Positions 1 through 9,587 of a stretch of DNA of 64,000 bases are shown in pieces. The number at the start of each line of letters is the position of its first letter. Position 1 is the first letter of the stretch. This DNA comes from an uncultured Oleiphilus sp. (lineage in GTDB: Bacteria; Pseudomonadota; Gammaproteobacteria; Pseudomonadales; Oleiphilaceae): the NCBI GenBank assembly GCA_913020045.1, contig CAJWBE010000012.1, positions 35,783 to 99,782 of the forward strand, read 5' to 3'. The position numbers and the translations under genes were made by a program. The notes beneath the pieces are model-generated. The model worked only from the letters and a program-made list of their open reading frames with translations. It searched no databases and was not told the origin of the DNA.

Positions 1-116
1 GTTGCGGGTTTTTTGTTGAGCACATCGACTAAGAGTTGAGTGCTACCTTTAATGAGCGCTTGCTTTTGTTCGCTAGTAACGCCTTCATCCGTTATTTTGA
101 TATTTACATATGGCAT
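1..116 (-). CDS. 4-oxalocrotonate tautomerase family protein (truncated by window edge)
   Basis: Minus-strand reading from ATG at 116: MPYVNIKITDEGVTSEQKQALIKGSTQLLVDVLNKKPA; Pro after Met and the EQK..LI.G.T.LL.dVL.K.P pattern are typical of 4-OT. Confidence 0.85.
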   Translation of the reverse strand, partial: MPYVNIKITDEGVTSEQKQALIKGSTQLLVDVLNKKPA

Positions 117-179
117 GGTGTTTCCTCTTTTTTGGAGTCATGGGTTTTATTTGCAATAGCATGGCTTGACTGTATCGTT

Positions 180-809
180 TTAGTGCAGGCTTTTTATTGT
201 CTGTTCAAAGTATTCAACCGAATTAGAGCCACTCACCAACTTATTTTCGTTAAAAATAAATGCAGGCACACTCGTTAGCCCTAATTGATCAACACGTTTT
301 TGCTTACGTCGCATTTGATGATCTACCTCATGCGACATAACTGTTAGTTCTGCTGAAGAATTGTCCGGGACCAATTTTTCAGCTAACCCCAGCAGTACTT
401 GGGTGTTACTAATATCAAGGCCTCGTTCAAAATACGCACCAATCAGCAATTCGTTCATGGCCTGTTGTTTGTTGTGTGCTTCGCTCCAATGTATCAATCG
501 GTGTGCTTTGTTACTGTTGTAGTAACGGGTGCGTTTAGAGAAGTCCATAGCTACACCGGCTTGCCCAGCCGCCGCTAATAGGTGTATACGATATTCTTGG
601 CGCTTCAATTGCGTCCATTGGTAACGCCGAGAAAGGTACTCATCGATATTCTCACCGTTTGGCCCCATATCAGGGTTAAGTTCCGATGGTAAAAAAAAGA
701 TATTTGCGTCAATGTTCAGGTTACGAAGAGCTTGCTGTAAATTAGCGTATCCAATTGGGCACCAAGAGCAGACTACGTCGTGCACCATTTCTATTTTGAG
801 GTTTTTCAC
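180..809 (-). CDS. DsbA family (FrnE-like) oxidoreductase
   Basis: CSWCPIG CxxC motif near N-terminus, C-terminal SVPAFIFNENKLVSGSNSVEYF typical of FrnE-like DsbA proteins. Confidence 0.85.
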   Translation of the reverse strand: MKNLKIEMVHDVVCSWCPIGYANLQQALRNLNIDANIFFLPSELNPDMGPNGENIDEYLSRRYQWTQLKRQEYRIHLLAAAGQAGVAMDFSKRTRYYNSNKAHRLIHWSEAHNKQQAMNELLIGAYFERGLDISNTQVLLGLAEKLVPDNSSAELTVMSHEVDHQMRRKQKRVDQLGLTSVPAFIFNENKLVSGSNSVEYFEQTIKSLH

Positions 810-1201
810 GAATTATCCTCCTGCAAATCTGTGTACATTTTATTGACGATTAACCAGCATCCGTTTTCTTTCAGCAGCCCCAGATAATCCATATAGAAAT
901 GATCGAATAGTGGGCATTCCAGTTTCACCATGGCTTGGTCTTGTATAATCTCGATAGAGAGTAGCTTGAACTCGAAACACCTTTCTTCCTTATGAGGTAC
1001 TGGCCGAGTGGCAACTGCGCTAAGCCATTCTTCAAGACTGCGGCGTAAACCAGGTGCTTTTAAAAATGCGTCAGCGTGAAAGATACGTCTCAACTTTTCT
1101 ACATCGCCGAAATGTAAACCATCGCAGTAGTCGGCTATGAGAGCAATTACTAAGTTGAATTCATTTACACCTAAGTTGTCGGAAGATGTCGTATTTCCCA
1201 T
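806..1201 (-). CDS. NTF2-like / lumazine-binding-like family protein
   Basis: 131 aa with YCDGLHFGDVEKLRRIFHADAFL pattern of NTF2-like proteins; overlaps the DsbA-like start. Confidence 0.65.
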   Translation of the reverse strand: MGNTTSSDNLGVNEFNLVIALIADYCDGLHFGDVEKLRRIFHADAFLKAPGLRRSLEEWLSAVATRPVPHKEERCFEFKLLSIEIIQDQAMVKLECPLFDHFYMDYLGLLKENGCWLIVNKMYTDLQEDNS

Positions 1202-1264
1202 AATAGTTTCCTCGAATCATTGCCCTTCTAGAGCAATGATTGAACTAGCAAGTGTGTGGGTCGA

Positions 1265-1888
1265 CTAGGAAGCGGAGTGTTGCTCCTCGGCCGCTAACGC
1301 TCGCTGAAAACTCGGTCTCAATAAAACGGTTTCCACCATTTTCTCGGAATTGGCGCCTAGCGTAATATTAACGGGAAAGCTTTTTCCCCAGCGTGAATAA
1401 ACTGCTAGCAAAACATCTGCAGCGGAAGGTTCGTCGCCGCCAAGAAACTCCTGATCTGACAATTGCTTCTCTACCACTTGCCATAGAGCGTTGATAGCTT
1501 GTTCCGCGGCTCTGAAGGCTGACTGTTTAGCCTTCTCGTCATTGATATTTTGATCAATAAAAAATAAAAGGCTGTATTTAGGGTGCATGGTGGCATTGGC
1601 AAACATGATGTCTTGGATCGCCTGTTCACGCGCGGTTCCTGTAGTCGGTAACATGGTGTTTTGGTGTTTGTTAAGTAGGTATAACAGAATAGCGGCTCCC
1701 TCCCGCAGTGATCTGCTGTCATCAAAGAGAACTGGAACACTTCCAACAGGGTTTATTTCGGTGAAGTGATCCACCTTTCGCTTATCAATAATTTCAACTT
1801 CTTGGCCTAACTCATGGAGAACGACTTGAGTCGCTAGGGAGCAAGCGCTTGGGAGGTAATATAGTGTGTACATTCTGCTAATCCTCAT
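1265..1888 (-). CDS. glutathione S-transferase family protein
   Basis: YTLYYLPSACSLATQVVLHELG thioredoxin-fold N-terminus, NPVGSVPVL motif. Confidence 0.9.
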   Translation of the reverse strand: MRISRMYTLYYLPSACSLATQVVLHELGQEVEIIDKRKVDHFTEINPVGSVPVLFDDSRSLREGAAILLYLLNKHQNTMLPTTGTAREQAIQDIMFANATMHPKYSLLFFIDQNINDEKAKQSAFRAAEQAINALWQVVEKQLSDQEFLGGDEPSAADVLLAVYSRWGKSFPVNITLGANSEKMVETVLLRPSFQRALAAEEQHSAS

Positions 1889-2064
1889 TAAATTCAGAGA
1901 TATGTTGCGTACCTGTCGCTTAAAAGCTTCCTGACAGCGACAAAACAGAGCTTACCTCTGTAATTAATGTGCATATATATCTACAATAAGAACTAAATGT
2001 TTCCATATTGAGAACAGTTTGGCGACCTATCAGCCCTGAATAAATAGTTTTATGAGTCAATTTC

Positions 2065-2940
2065 GTGAATAAACTGAGAGCAATCCAATTATTTGTGCGC
2101 CTGGCGGATTTAGGGAGCTTTACCCGCGTAGCAGAGCAATCCAATTTCTCCAAATCCATGATTAGTAAAGAAATAAGTCGCCTTGAAGCAGAAATAGGTG
2201 CTCGTTTACTGCACCGTTCAACACGTAATGTCCAGCTTACGCATGTTGGTGAGGGCTATTTGCAAAGAGCTCGAGAAATTCTGGAAAAGCTGGATGATGC
2301 AGATAATTTTGTGCAGGACTTGCAACAGCATCCCCGAGGGAAGCTAAAGATAAATGCTCCTATGGCGCTGGGTATTACTGACTTATCGGCATTATTTGCT
2401 GATTTTATGGAGGCTTATCCAGATATCGAGTTAGATATTCACTTGGGCGATGAAAATATTGATCTAGTAGAACAGGGTTTTGATTTAGGCTTTCGGGCAT
2501 CTGGTTTTCCAATAGAATCGAACTATGTTGGCCGCCCACTAACTCGCTTTAAGTACCATGTGTGCGTGGGGCCAGAATATTTTAAGCATCATCCAGCAAT
2601 TAACTTGCCCCAAGATATAAAAGGGCACAATTGCTTTGTCTACAGTTATTTCCAAGGGAAAGATATGTGGCCAATTGAGGACGGTGTCACCGTTCAAGGA
2701 ACACTGCGTGTTAACAATACGATGTTTATGATGGAGTTAATCAAGCGGGGTCAAGGGATTGGTTTTATTCCAGACTTTGTTTGTCGTGAGGCCTTAGAAA
2801 AAGGTGAGGTTGTTGAGGTTTTGGCTGATTCGAAGAAGCCCAATCTCATACTTTACGCCTTGTATCCTGCGCGACATTTTGTGCCGTCAAAAATTGTTCA
2901 ATGTATAGAATATCTTGAGCAGTGGTTTGCTGAAAAGTAG
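2065..2940 (+). CDS. LysR family transcriptional regulator
   Basis: N-terminal HTH FVRLADLGSFTRVAEQSNFSKSMISKEISRLEAEIGARLLHRSTR. Annotated start codon uncertain. Confidence 0.9.
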   Translation: MNKLRAIQLFVRLADLGSFTRVAEQSNFSKSMISKEISRLEAEIGARLLHRSTRNVQLTHVGEGYLQRAREILEKLDDADNFVQDLQQHPRGKLKINAPMALGITDLSALFADFMEAYPDIELDIHLGDENIDLVEQGFDLGFRASGFPIESNYVGRPLTRFKYHVCVGPEYFKHHPAINLPQDIKGHNCFVYSYFQGKDMWPIEDGVTVQGTLRVNNTMFMMELIKRGQGIGFIPDFVCREALEKGEVVEVLADSKKPNLILYALYPARHFVPSKIVQCIEYLEQWFAEK

Positions 2941-3320
2941 CATCATCTCGGGTTTTGCAATAATTTCGAGGAAATCAGTCTTTTAGTTATCTTTGCTGAT
3001 TGGTAAATGTTTAAGTTGGAAAGCGCTGATAAGCGTTTGGCGAATTTTTAAAATCAGAAGTCATAGCTAAATTCGCTATTGGCGAGCGTTATAGTGGTGC
3101 CTAGCAATCGAAGGATTCTCCATCGATATGCGCCTACAGCAACTGCAGCTTGCCCTTTTAGGGTGGGTACTTAGCCCTATCTCTATTTTAGAGTTACATC
3201 AAACTGAAGTTGTAATCCCCCCCAAGAAAATAATCGCTAGTTAACAAGTAGACTTTCATTCGACGTATCTTAAGGAAGCTTTACCATTGAGTGGCGAATG
3301 ATCGTTCGTACTTAAAAAAG

Positions 3321-3353
3321 ATAAGCAAAAAAAAGCGCCACGGGGAGTGGCGC
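3321..3353 (-). terminator. Rho-independent terminator of the 3397-3693 gene
   Basis: GCGCCAC/GTGGCGC stem followed on the minus strand by a T-run. Confidence 0.7.
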
Positions 3354-3396
3354 AAATGGGCGTCCATGCGATGAAAGGGCTTCTCAAAACTAAGTC

Positions 3397-3693
3397 TTAA
3401 TTATTACTACCAAATACAAGGTACTTGCGCTGATGAGCCGTCTTTTGGGGATACTCTTTCAGTGCGAAACCTCCTGTGTACTTGAGCTTGTGCGCAGGGA
3501 TGTCTGATGAGGACTCGCTCATCCCTACCATGTGCGTCACTGCGCTCTGGTGAGGGCTCATATGCTGTTCTGAATGACTAATCTTGAGCTTCCGATGTTC
3601 GTTTAATCTATCTGCCTGTCCTTCTGCCATTGCATTCAATGACACCACTAGGCAAACCGCTAAAGCGCTAAATTTACTTAATTTTAAACTCAT
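3397..3693 (-). CDS. small hypothetical exported protein
   Basis: Signal-peptide-like N-terminus (MSLKLSKFSALAVCLVVSLNAMAEG), own terminator; no family recognised. Confidence 0.5.
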   Translation of the reverse strand: MSLKLSKFSALAVCLVVSLNAMAEGQADRLNEHRKLKISHSEQHMSPHQSAVTHMVGMSESSSDIPAHKLKYTGGFALKEYPQKTAHQRKYLVFGSNN

Positions 3694-3820
3694 AATCGTA
3701 TCCTTTTTCTGTTCGTAAGTTGTCGTGGCGACGTCAATCTAAATGGGGCGCCACAAGTGAGTAAGTGCTACTCGTTTTTTCAAAGCCTTGTTCGACAGAT
3801 GGCGAAACAGTGCGAGCCAT

Positions 3821-4432
3821 CTACGCCAATAAGCCGACTTCAGTTTTTGCCATCCCGACATAACCAGGAAGGCCTTCGATGCGCGTCAGCCAGGATTGCA
3901 CATTGGGGTAAGAGGCGAGTGATACGCCGCCTTCCGGTGCGTGAGCGATATAGGTATATAAGGCAATATCCGCAATGGAAGCTTGCTCTGTCGCAACCCA
4001 CTGACGCTCTGCCAAGTGGCCATTCAATACGGTAAGTAAATCGTGGCTATTTGTTATGGCGACTTTGTGATCGAGGCCAGCATTGAACACATTCACCAAG
4101 CGAGCAGCGCCCGGACCTTCAACCAGCTCTTTGGTTGAGATAGCCAACCACTCTTGAATATGCGCGACTGAGAGAGCATCACTGGGGTACCAATGTGGTC
4201 CGTACTGACGCGCTAAGTAAGCAATGATTGCGTTGGAATCACGAATAACGTGGCCTTTATCTTCTAACACTGGCACGTGATGGAAGGGGTTGAGTGCGAG
4301 AAACTCATCCGAGTTTTGCTCGCCTTGTCCTAGTGCCACTTCATGTCGTTCATAGTCGAGACCGAGTAAAGAAAGCATTAGGCGCACTTTGTGTGCATGG
4401 CCGGAAATCGGGAAGTCATAAAGCTTAATCAT
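3821..4432 (-). CDS. glutathione S-transferase family protein
   Basis: MIKLYDFPISGHAHKVRLMLSLLGLDYE, NPFHHVPVL, DSNAIIAYLA motifs; similar to the GST at 33765-34385. Confidence 0.9.
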   Translation of the reverse strand: MIKLYDFPISGHAHKVRLMLSLLGLDYERHEVALGQGEQNSDEFLALNPFHHVPVLEDKGHVIRDSNAIIAYLARQYGPHWYPSDALSVAHIQEWLAISTKELVEGPGAARLVNVFNAGLDHKVAITNSHDLLTVLNGHLAERQWVATEQASIADIALYTYIAHAPEGGVSLASYPNVQSWLTRIEGLPGYVGMAKTEVGLLA

Positions 4433-4596
4433 TGTTGTCTCCTGTATGCGCGGTGGCCGTCTTTACACTCTGTTGCGTGTGTGCCAACAGCTACCCAAAC
4501 GTTTTAGCTGATGCTGTGCTCTGCAAGAGAGTGCATTCGGGGTGATAGAGCGACCGTCTTTGGCAAATGTTCCAAAAAAATAAAATAATAAATAAT

Positions 4597-4626
4597 TTGA
4601 CATGAACAGATCTGTTCATCTAATCT
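4597..4626 (+). promoter_or_regulatory. Candidate promoter with perfect palindromic operator ATGAACAGATCTGTTCAT (4602-4619)
   Basis: TTGACA (4597-4602), 18-bp spacer, TAATCT (4621-4626); an 18-bp perfect palindrome fills the spacer. Confidence 0.6.
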
Positions 4627-4785
4627 TCAGGTCAAGAGTACAGATCGGTACACTTTGTGTATTGGTCGGCGCATGTTCTACACAAATTATGAATAGGGCA
4701 TGACAGCGGTAACGCGCAGTAAAACGATCTCTACTCTGTTGACGATTTAACCGCCTGAAGATTTAGGCCGCAGTGGAGATAAGGA

Positions 4786-5256
4786 ATGAGCAGTAAACAA
4801 ATACAGACCGCGATCATGTCAGGGTTAGGTGGAGCCATAGGGATATTTTTATTGGCCGTACTGACTGAAAGAGGAGGCACGTTGCTGCTCATGGCGCCAT
4901 TCGGTGCTAGCTGTGTCTTGTTGTTTTCTGTTCCAAATAGTCCTTTGTCTCAGCCAGTCAATGTTGTCGGTGGGCACTTGGTGTCTTCCGCGATTGGCGT
5001 AGTCCTAGTGTTGTTGGTTCCTCCATCTTCCCTTGCACTTGGTGCTGGTGTGGCTTTAGCCATTGCCTTCATGGCTTTGCTTAGAGTTACGCATCCACCG
5101 GCTGGCGCGGATCCTATCGTCATTATATTGGGTGCAAAGGGGCTTAGTTTCCTGCTGTTTCCCGTACTCACTGGCAGTGTATCTCTGGTGCTGATTGCAT
5201 GTCTGTATCACCGCTTTTTGGGAACTGCTCGGTATCCATTTTCAGAACAAAACTAG
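4786..5256 (+). CDS. HPP family membrane protein
   Basis: Hydrophobic segments, APFGASCVLLF, RVTHPPAGADP (HPP motif). Confidence 0.85.
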   Translation: MSSKQIQTAIMSGLGGAIGIFLLAVLTERGGTLLLMAPFGASCVLLFSVPNSPLSQPVNVVGGHLVSSAIGVVLVLLVPPSSLALGAGVALAIAFMALLRVTHPPAGADPIVIILGAKGLSFLLFPVLTGSVSLVLIACLYHRFLGTARYPFSEQN

Positions 5257-5279
5257 GTTTAATTAAACCGGAGGTGATC

Positions 5280-5993
5280 ATGTCAGTTGCAACACTTAAC
5301 TCGTTAAATATCTTAAATGGCGCACCTGCTAACCCAGCAGAAGCGGGGCTGTTTAACTTAAAACTCAGGGAACGAAGAACGAACGAAACAAATAAGCCTA
5401 CGCGTTCGAAAGCTTCGAATAGACCCTTAACTGACAGCGACGTATCGTTAGTTAATCGAACACTGGATGGCAATAAGAAGGCCTTCGATATGTTGGTAAT
5501 CAAGTATCAAACTCGGATTTCACGCTTGGTTTCTGTGTACATTCAGGACTTTGATGCGGCTCGAGATGTCGTGCAAGAGACCTTCATCCGCGCATATAAC
5601 GCCTTGCATAACTATCGTCGAGAAAGTCAGTTTTATACCTGGTTGTATCGAATCGCCGTCAACACTTCGTACAACTACCTCAAATCCAACAAGAGTTGGC
5701 TGACGCGAATGGAGTCGATGGAAGGGAATGTCCAAGCGGAACAAGCTGAGTCCCAGTATCTAGACCCAGAACATTCTTATCAAAATGACGATTTACGAGA
5801 CGGTATTCAGCGGGCTGTGGCTCAGCTGCCAATGGATTTGCGTTGCGTGTTACTGTTGCGAGAAATGGAGGGAATGACTTACGAACAAATCGCCGAGATT
5901 GTGGGTTGTGAATTAGGGACGGTTAAGTCGAGAATTTCTCGGGCACGTGAGCGTATCGTTCAAAAAACAGAGCATTTGTATGAACGAAGATAA
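5280..5993 (+). CDS. ECF sigma factor, RpoE-like
   Basis: Region 2 (FDMLVIKYQTRISRLVS..DVVQETFIRAY..FYTWLYRIAVNTSYNYL) and region 4 (YEQIAEIVGCELGTVKSRISRARE); the ORF track extends upstream but MSVATLN follows a GGAGGTGATC ribosome-binding site. Confidence 0.9.
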   Translation: MSVATLNSLNILNGAPANPAEAGLFNLKLRERRTNETNKPTRSKASNRPLTDSDVSLVNRTLDGNKKAFDMLVIKYQTRISRLVSVYIQDFDAARDVVQETFIRAYNALHNYRRESQFYTWLYRIAVNTSYNYLKSNKSWLTRMESMEGNVQAEQAESQYLDPEHSYQNDDLRDGIQRAVAQLPMDLRCVLLLREMEGMTYEQIAEIVGCELGTVKSRISRARERIVQKTEHLYERR

Positions 5994-6013
5994 GGATGTA
6001 GCTTTAGATAGAG

Positions 6014-6029
6014 TGAACAGTTCTGTTCA
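6014..6029. promoter_or_regulatory. TGAACAGTTCTGTTCA inverted repeat upstream of tetR
   Basis: Same half-sites as 4602-4619, located just 5' of the TetR gene. Confidence 0.6.
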
Positions 6030-6088
6030 AATGTATGTGGGATTATGCGAAGATAGTACGACGCATTTACGCTAACGGTGAGAGAGTC

Positions 6089-6679
6089 ATGGCAGGTTCA
6101 AGAAAAGAGCATTTATTAGAAACGGCTTTGAAGCTATTCAACCAGCATGGTTTCCATGCAACAGGCATTGACCGGGTGCAAGCCGAGTCAGGCGTGTCTA
6201 AAACAACTATGTACAAGTATTTTAGAAATAAGGATGAGTTGATTCGAGCTGTATTAGAGATGCGTCATGAACAATTTGGTAAATGGTTTACTAGTCGTGT
6301 CATTAAAATTTCTCGTGAGAGTTATCCGGATCACCCTTATGGCAAGTTGATGTCGATGTTTGATGCGGTTAGTGAATGGATCCACTCTGACACCTTCTTT
6401 GGGTGCAACTTTATCAACGCCAGTGCAGAATTTTCAGATTTTCAGCATCCCATTCATGTCTATGCGGCGCAACACAAATTGGAATGGTCAGAGTATATTC
6501 GCGGTTGTGTTTCTGGTGTAAGCGAAGCGGAGGCCGATGAAATGGCCAAAGAAATTCTCTTGCTGTTGGATGGTGCGATCGTTTCAGCACATACCACAGG
6601 TTTGAAAGACTCGGCGGAAAGAGCACAGCGGATGATGTTATTGATTCTTCAAAACTCCACCGCTGAGGTCCTGGATTAA
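6089..6679 (+). CDS. TetR/AcrR family transcriptional regulator
   Basis: HTH: KEHLLETALKLFNQHGFHATGIDRVQAESGVSKTTMYKYFRNKDELI. Confidence 0.9.
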   Translation: MAGSRKEHLLETALKLFNQHGFHATGIDRVQAESGVSKTTMYKYFRNKDELIRAVLEMRHEQFGKWFTSRVIKISRESYPDHPYGKLMSMFDAVSEWIHSDTFFGCNFINASAEFSDFQHPIHVYAAQHKLEWSEYIRGCVSGVSEAEADEMAKEILLLLDGAIVSAHTTGLKDSAERAQRMMLLILQNSTAEVLD

Positions 6680-6740
6680 TTCGGGATAGAAACCCATTTT
6701 GTTATAACTTCTTAGTCTGTTCTGGACTCAAAAAAACACG

Positions 6741-6766
6741 AAACATTAAGCGAGTTTCCTCCGTCA
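6741..6766 (+). promoter_or_regulatory. Candidate ECF-type promoter GAAAC-N17-CGTC
   Basis: GAAAC at 6741-6745 and CGTC at 6763-6766, upstream of the 6814 gene; pattern resembles generic ECF promoters, single occurrence. Confidence 0.3.
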
Positions 6767-6813
6767 AATAATTGATAGTTAGACTATTTTTTGTTTTTTC
6801 GAGCGGAGGAGCT

Positions 6814-7104
6814 ATGAAAAACCCAAACAACGAATCAGATTCAAATTGCACGTTAACACTTTCTATGAAGTCCCTACTTCGGCACTGGTATCGTAAGCGG
6901 TTTGTACATCGTCAGCATACGATTGAATTGATGAATGCGACTTCTGGCCCTATGGATACTAAAGCATTGGGTATCGTTGCCTTATTGGATGTGGATTCAG
7001 TAATGATGGCCGGCTTGATGGATGCTGAAGAGTGGCAATTTGTGCAGACCTGCCATGCTTACCTTGATGGATACAGCGACGGAAAATCGCGACGTAAAGT
7101 TTAA
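6814..7104 (+). CDS. hypothetical protein
   Basis: GGAGGAGCT ribosome-binding site before MKNPNNESDSNCTL; no family recognised. Confidence 0.5.
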   Translation: MKNPNNESDSNCTLTLSMKSLLRHWYRKRFVHRQHTIELMNATSGPMDTKALGIVALLDVDSVMMAGLMDAEEWQFVQTCHAYLDGYSDGKSRRKV

Positions 7105-7250
7105 GTTATTGTTTTTGGAACAATTTGTTGGCTCAGGTTTACTAACTAGTACGCAGTTGCAGTGCCGAGCCTGAGTAATGATTTGCGGCGTCGGACAAAT
7201 CACATTTCTAGTGAATGCAGCATCACTAAATGCTAGGTAGGAGGCAGGTT

Positions 7251-7640
7251 ATGTCCATTGAAATTTTGATGTTGGTAGCGACAATCAGCCTGCTTTCGGT
7301 GTTGATGCTGATTCAGGGGATGCGTAACTTTTTATTGTTAGGTTTGGGCGTTGTCACGATCAACCAGCGTTACATTGAGCCCTGCGAAAGTTGGCACGAC
7401 CGTTTGAATGGGGCCATTGGCGATCTGATTGAAGCGACAGCAATATTTGCACCGCTCGTAACCATTATGAATCTATTAAGTGTCAATAGTGAGCAGACGG
7501 AGTTTGGCGCGCAGCTATTTTTTGCCTCGTGTGTAGGTCATGCCGTGTTCAGTATTGTTGGTCTTCCTATTGCTCGAGCAGGGGCATGGTTTACTGGCGT
7601 CATGGCAATTTTGTTGATCGCCGCCGTTTTTTTTCACTAG
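7251..7640 (+). CDS. MAPEG family protein
   Basis: Four hydrophobic segments with ALIxGxRN-like region (LIQGMRNFLLLGLG..R..GAIGDLIEATAIFAPLV..A..F..R..H..VY-type); similar to 34431-34820. Confidence 0.75.
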   Translation: MSIEILMLVATISLLSVLMLIQGMRNFLLLGLGVVTINQRYIEPCESWHDRLNGAIGDLIEATAIFAPLVTIMNLLSVNSEQTEFGAQLFFASCVGHAVFSIVGLPIARAGAWFTGVMAILLIAAVFFH

Positions 7641-7688
7641 AAGTTGTTTGCCAAGATACCTTGTCAACTAGAGAAAAGGCTAAAAATA

Positions 7689-8708
7689 ATGAGCGAGAAA
7701 CAGTCGTGTGAAAACATGTCAAAGAACCTTGCTGACTCGCCTTTCCACAAGGGAGAGCAGCGAATCCAGCATCGTCTTGGTGTACGAGATCAAATGGAGC
7801 GTGTTGGCCGACACGTTATCCGGGATCATATGCCAATGCAGCATCGTAGTTTTTTTGAAAATCTGCCTTATGTTTTTGTTGGGCATGCCGACTCCGGGGG
7901 CTGGCCTTGGGCATCTGTGTTGTTTGGAAAACCCGGCTTTATGCGATCGCCTAGTGAACAGCAGTTGAATATTAACTCAAGCCCTTTAGCCGGAGACCCT
8001 TTGGCAAAGAGTTGGCAGGAAGGGACAAGTTTGGGTCTGCTTGGAATCGAGCTACCCACCAGACGGCGTAATCGATTGTCAGCTGTCGTATCGGTGAGCG
8101 AAGATCGTTCACTAATGCTAGATATCAAACAGTCGTTTGGCAATTGCCCCCAGTATATCCAAACCCGCTCTCTAAGCTGGCTAGACAAGGACAGCCATCC
8201 TCAGGCTGAGGTTAAAGAGCTGAATGGGTTGAGTGCTGAGCATATCCAGTTAATTTCTCAGAGTGATACTTTTTTTGTCGCAAGTTACTTGGCTGAAAAA
8301 AATGCCGCTGCCAGTGAAGGTGCTGACGTTTCTCATCGGGGCGGCAAGCCTGGATTTGTGAGGGTGGACAATGAGACAACTCTGACCATACCGGATTACC
8401 TAGGTAATAATTACTTCAATACCTTTGGTAATTTTGTCGAGAATGAAAAGGCTGGTTTGCTGTTTTTAGATTTTGAAAACGGGCACATGCTGACCTTAAC
8501 TGGAAAGGCGAAAATACTTTGGGAGTCTGACGACCTCGAGTATTTTGAGGGGGCGCAGCGCCTGTGGCGCTTTAATTTGCAAAAGGGATATTTTGTAAAG
8601 CATGCGTTGCCGGTTCGTTGGACTTTGGAGGAGTATTCACCGAATTCGCTCCTGACAGGCACCTGGCAGCAAGCCGAAGCCGCACGCACATTGGCCACGC
8701 AAAAATAG
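7689..8708 (+). CDS. pyridoxamine 5'-phosphate oxidase-like flavin-binding family protein
   Basis: FVGHADSGGWPWASVLFGKPGFMRSPS, SFGNCPQYIQTR, DVSHRGGKPGFV, NTFGNF motifs; co-linear with the N-terminus of 34971-37055. Confidence 0.85.
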   Translation: MSEKQSCENMSKNLADSPFHKGEQRIQHRLGVRDQMERVGRHVIRDHMPMQHRSFFENLPYVFVGHADSGGWPWASVLFGKPGFMRSPSEQQLNINSSPLAGDPLAKSWQEGTSLGLLGIELPTRRRNRLSAVVSVSEDRSLMLDIKQSFGNCPQYIQTRSLSWLDKDSHPQAEVKELNGLSAEHIQLISQSDTFFVASYLAEKNAAASEGADVSHRGGKPGFVRVDNETTLTIPDYLGNNYFNTFGNFVENEKAGLLFLDFENGHMLTLTGKAKILWESDDLEYFEGAQRLWRFNLQKGYFVKHALPVRWTLEEYSPNSLLTGTWQQAEAARTLATQK

Positions 8709-8915
8709 GACTGGTTGCCTCTTCTTGTGCGCCGTATGCGATCGGTCACCTTATTTGCGGCCGTAACTGCAGCCGAAGAGCGGGCCTTTTTTGAAGAGCT
8801 GAAAAGCGTCCAGCAAAAATCGGGTGGTCAATTGCGCACCGTGCGGAAACTGAGTCAGGTTAATGAAACCCTGAAATCCGAAGTGTGACTCTGGATATCT
8901 AGGTTTGCCACGAGA

Positions 8916-9578
8916 TTGAACTGTATGATCAATATGAACTTTAGCCAGCGGCAAGTGATTGATACCGCCGCTATGAATTGGCAGCGCAGCCCAGCTTTGG
9001 GTATCTGGCGCAAGCCCTTAGAGCGAGAAAACAAAGAGTCTGGACACACCACTAGTGTGGTGCGTTACGAGAGCGGTGCCGGATTTCCTGAACACCCGCA
9101 CCCTATGGGCGAAGAAATCTTTGTGCTCGAAGGTGTGTTTTCGGATGAGAGTGGCGATTACGGCCCGGGTAGTTATATACGCAACCCACTCAGCAGTCGC
9201 CACCAACCCTTCAGCAAAGCGGGCTGTACTATATTCGTCAAACTTAACCAGTTTGATGCACGGGACCTAAAGTTCGTGCGATTGGATACCCTCACGCAGC
9301 CATGGCAGCCGGGCATTGGTGGTCTTCAGGTGATGCGCCTGCACAGCTTTGAACATGAACATGTTGCGTTGGTGAAATGGCCGGCAAAGGAGCGGTTTCA
9401 AATGCATCGTCATTTTGGCGGCGAAGAAATATTTGTGTTGTCGGGCGCGTTCCGTGACGAGCATGGTGTCTATCCGGCCGGCACCTGGATCAGAAGCCCG
9501 CATGGCAGCACGCATTGCCCTTTTGTGGAAGAAGAAACCATTATCTGGGTCAAAACTGGGCACCTGACGTTGGATTAA
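8916..9578 (+). CDS. cupin (ChrR-like cupin) domain protein
   Basis: Two cupin repeats: GAGFPEHPHPMGEEIFVLEGVFSDESGDYGPGSYIRNP and MHRHFGGEEIFVLSGAFRDEHGVYPAGTWIRSP. Confidence 0.8.
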   Translation: MNCMINMNFSQRQVIDTAAMNWQRSPALGIWRKPLERENKESGHTTSVVRYESGAGFPEHPHPMGEEIFVLEGVFSDESGDYGPGSYIRNPLSSRHQPFSKAGCTIFVKLNQFDARDLKFVRLDTLTQPWQPGIGGLQVMRLHSFEHEHVALVKWPAKERFQMHRHFGGEEIFVLSGAFRDEHGVYPAGTWIRSPHGSTHCPFVEEETIIWVKTGHLTLD

Positions 9579-9587
9579 GAAAACTAA

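Noticed and set aside
9267-9563. 98-aa minus-strand ORF inside the cupin gene
   Set aside because: No domain signal; fully overlapped by a clear cupin protein.
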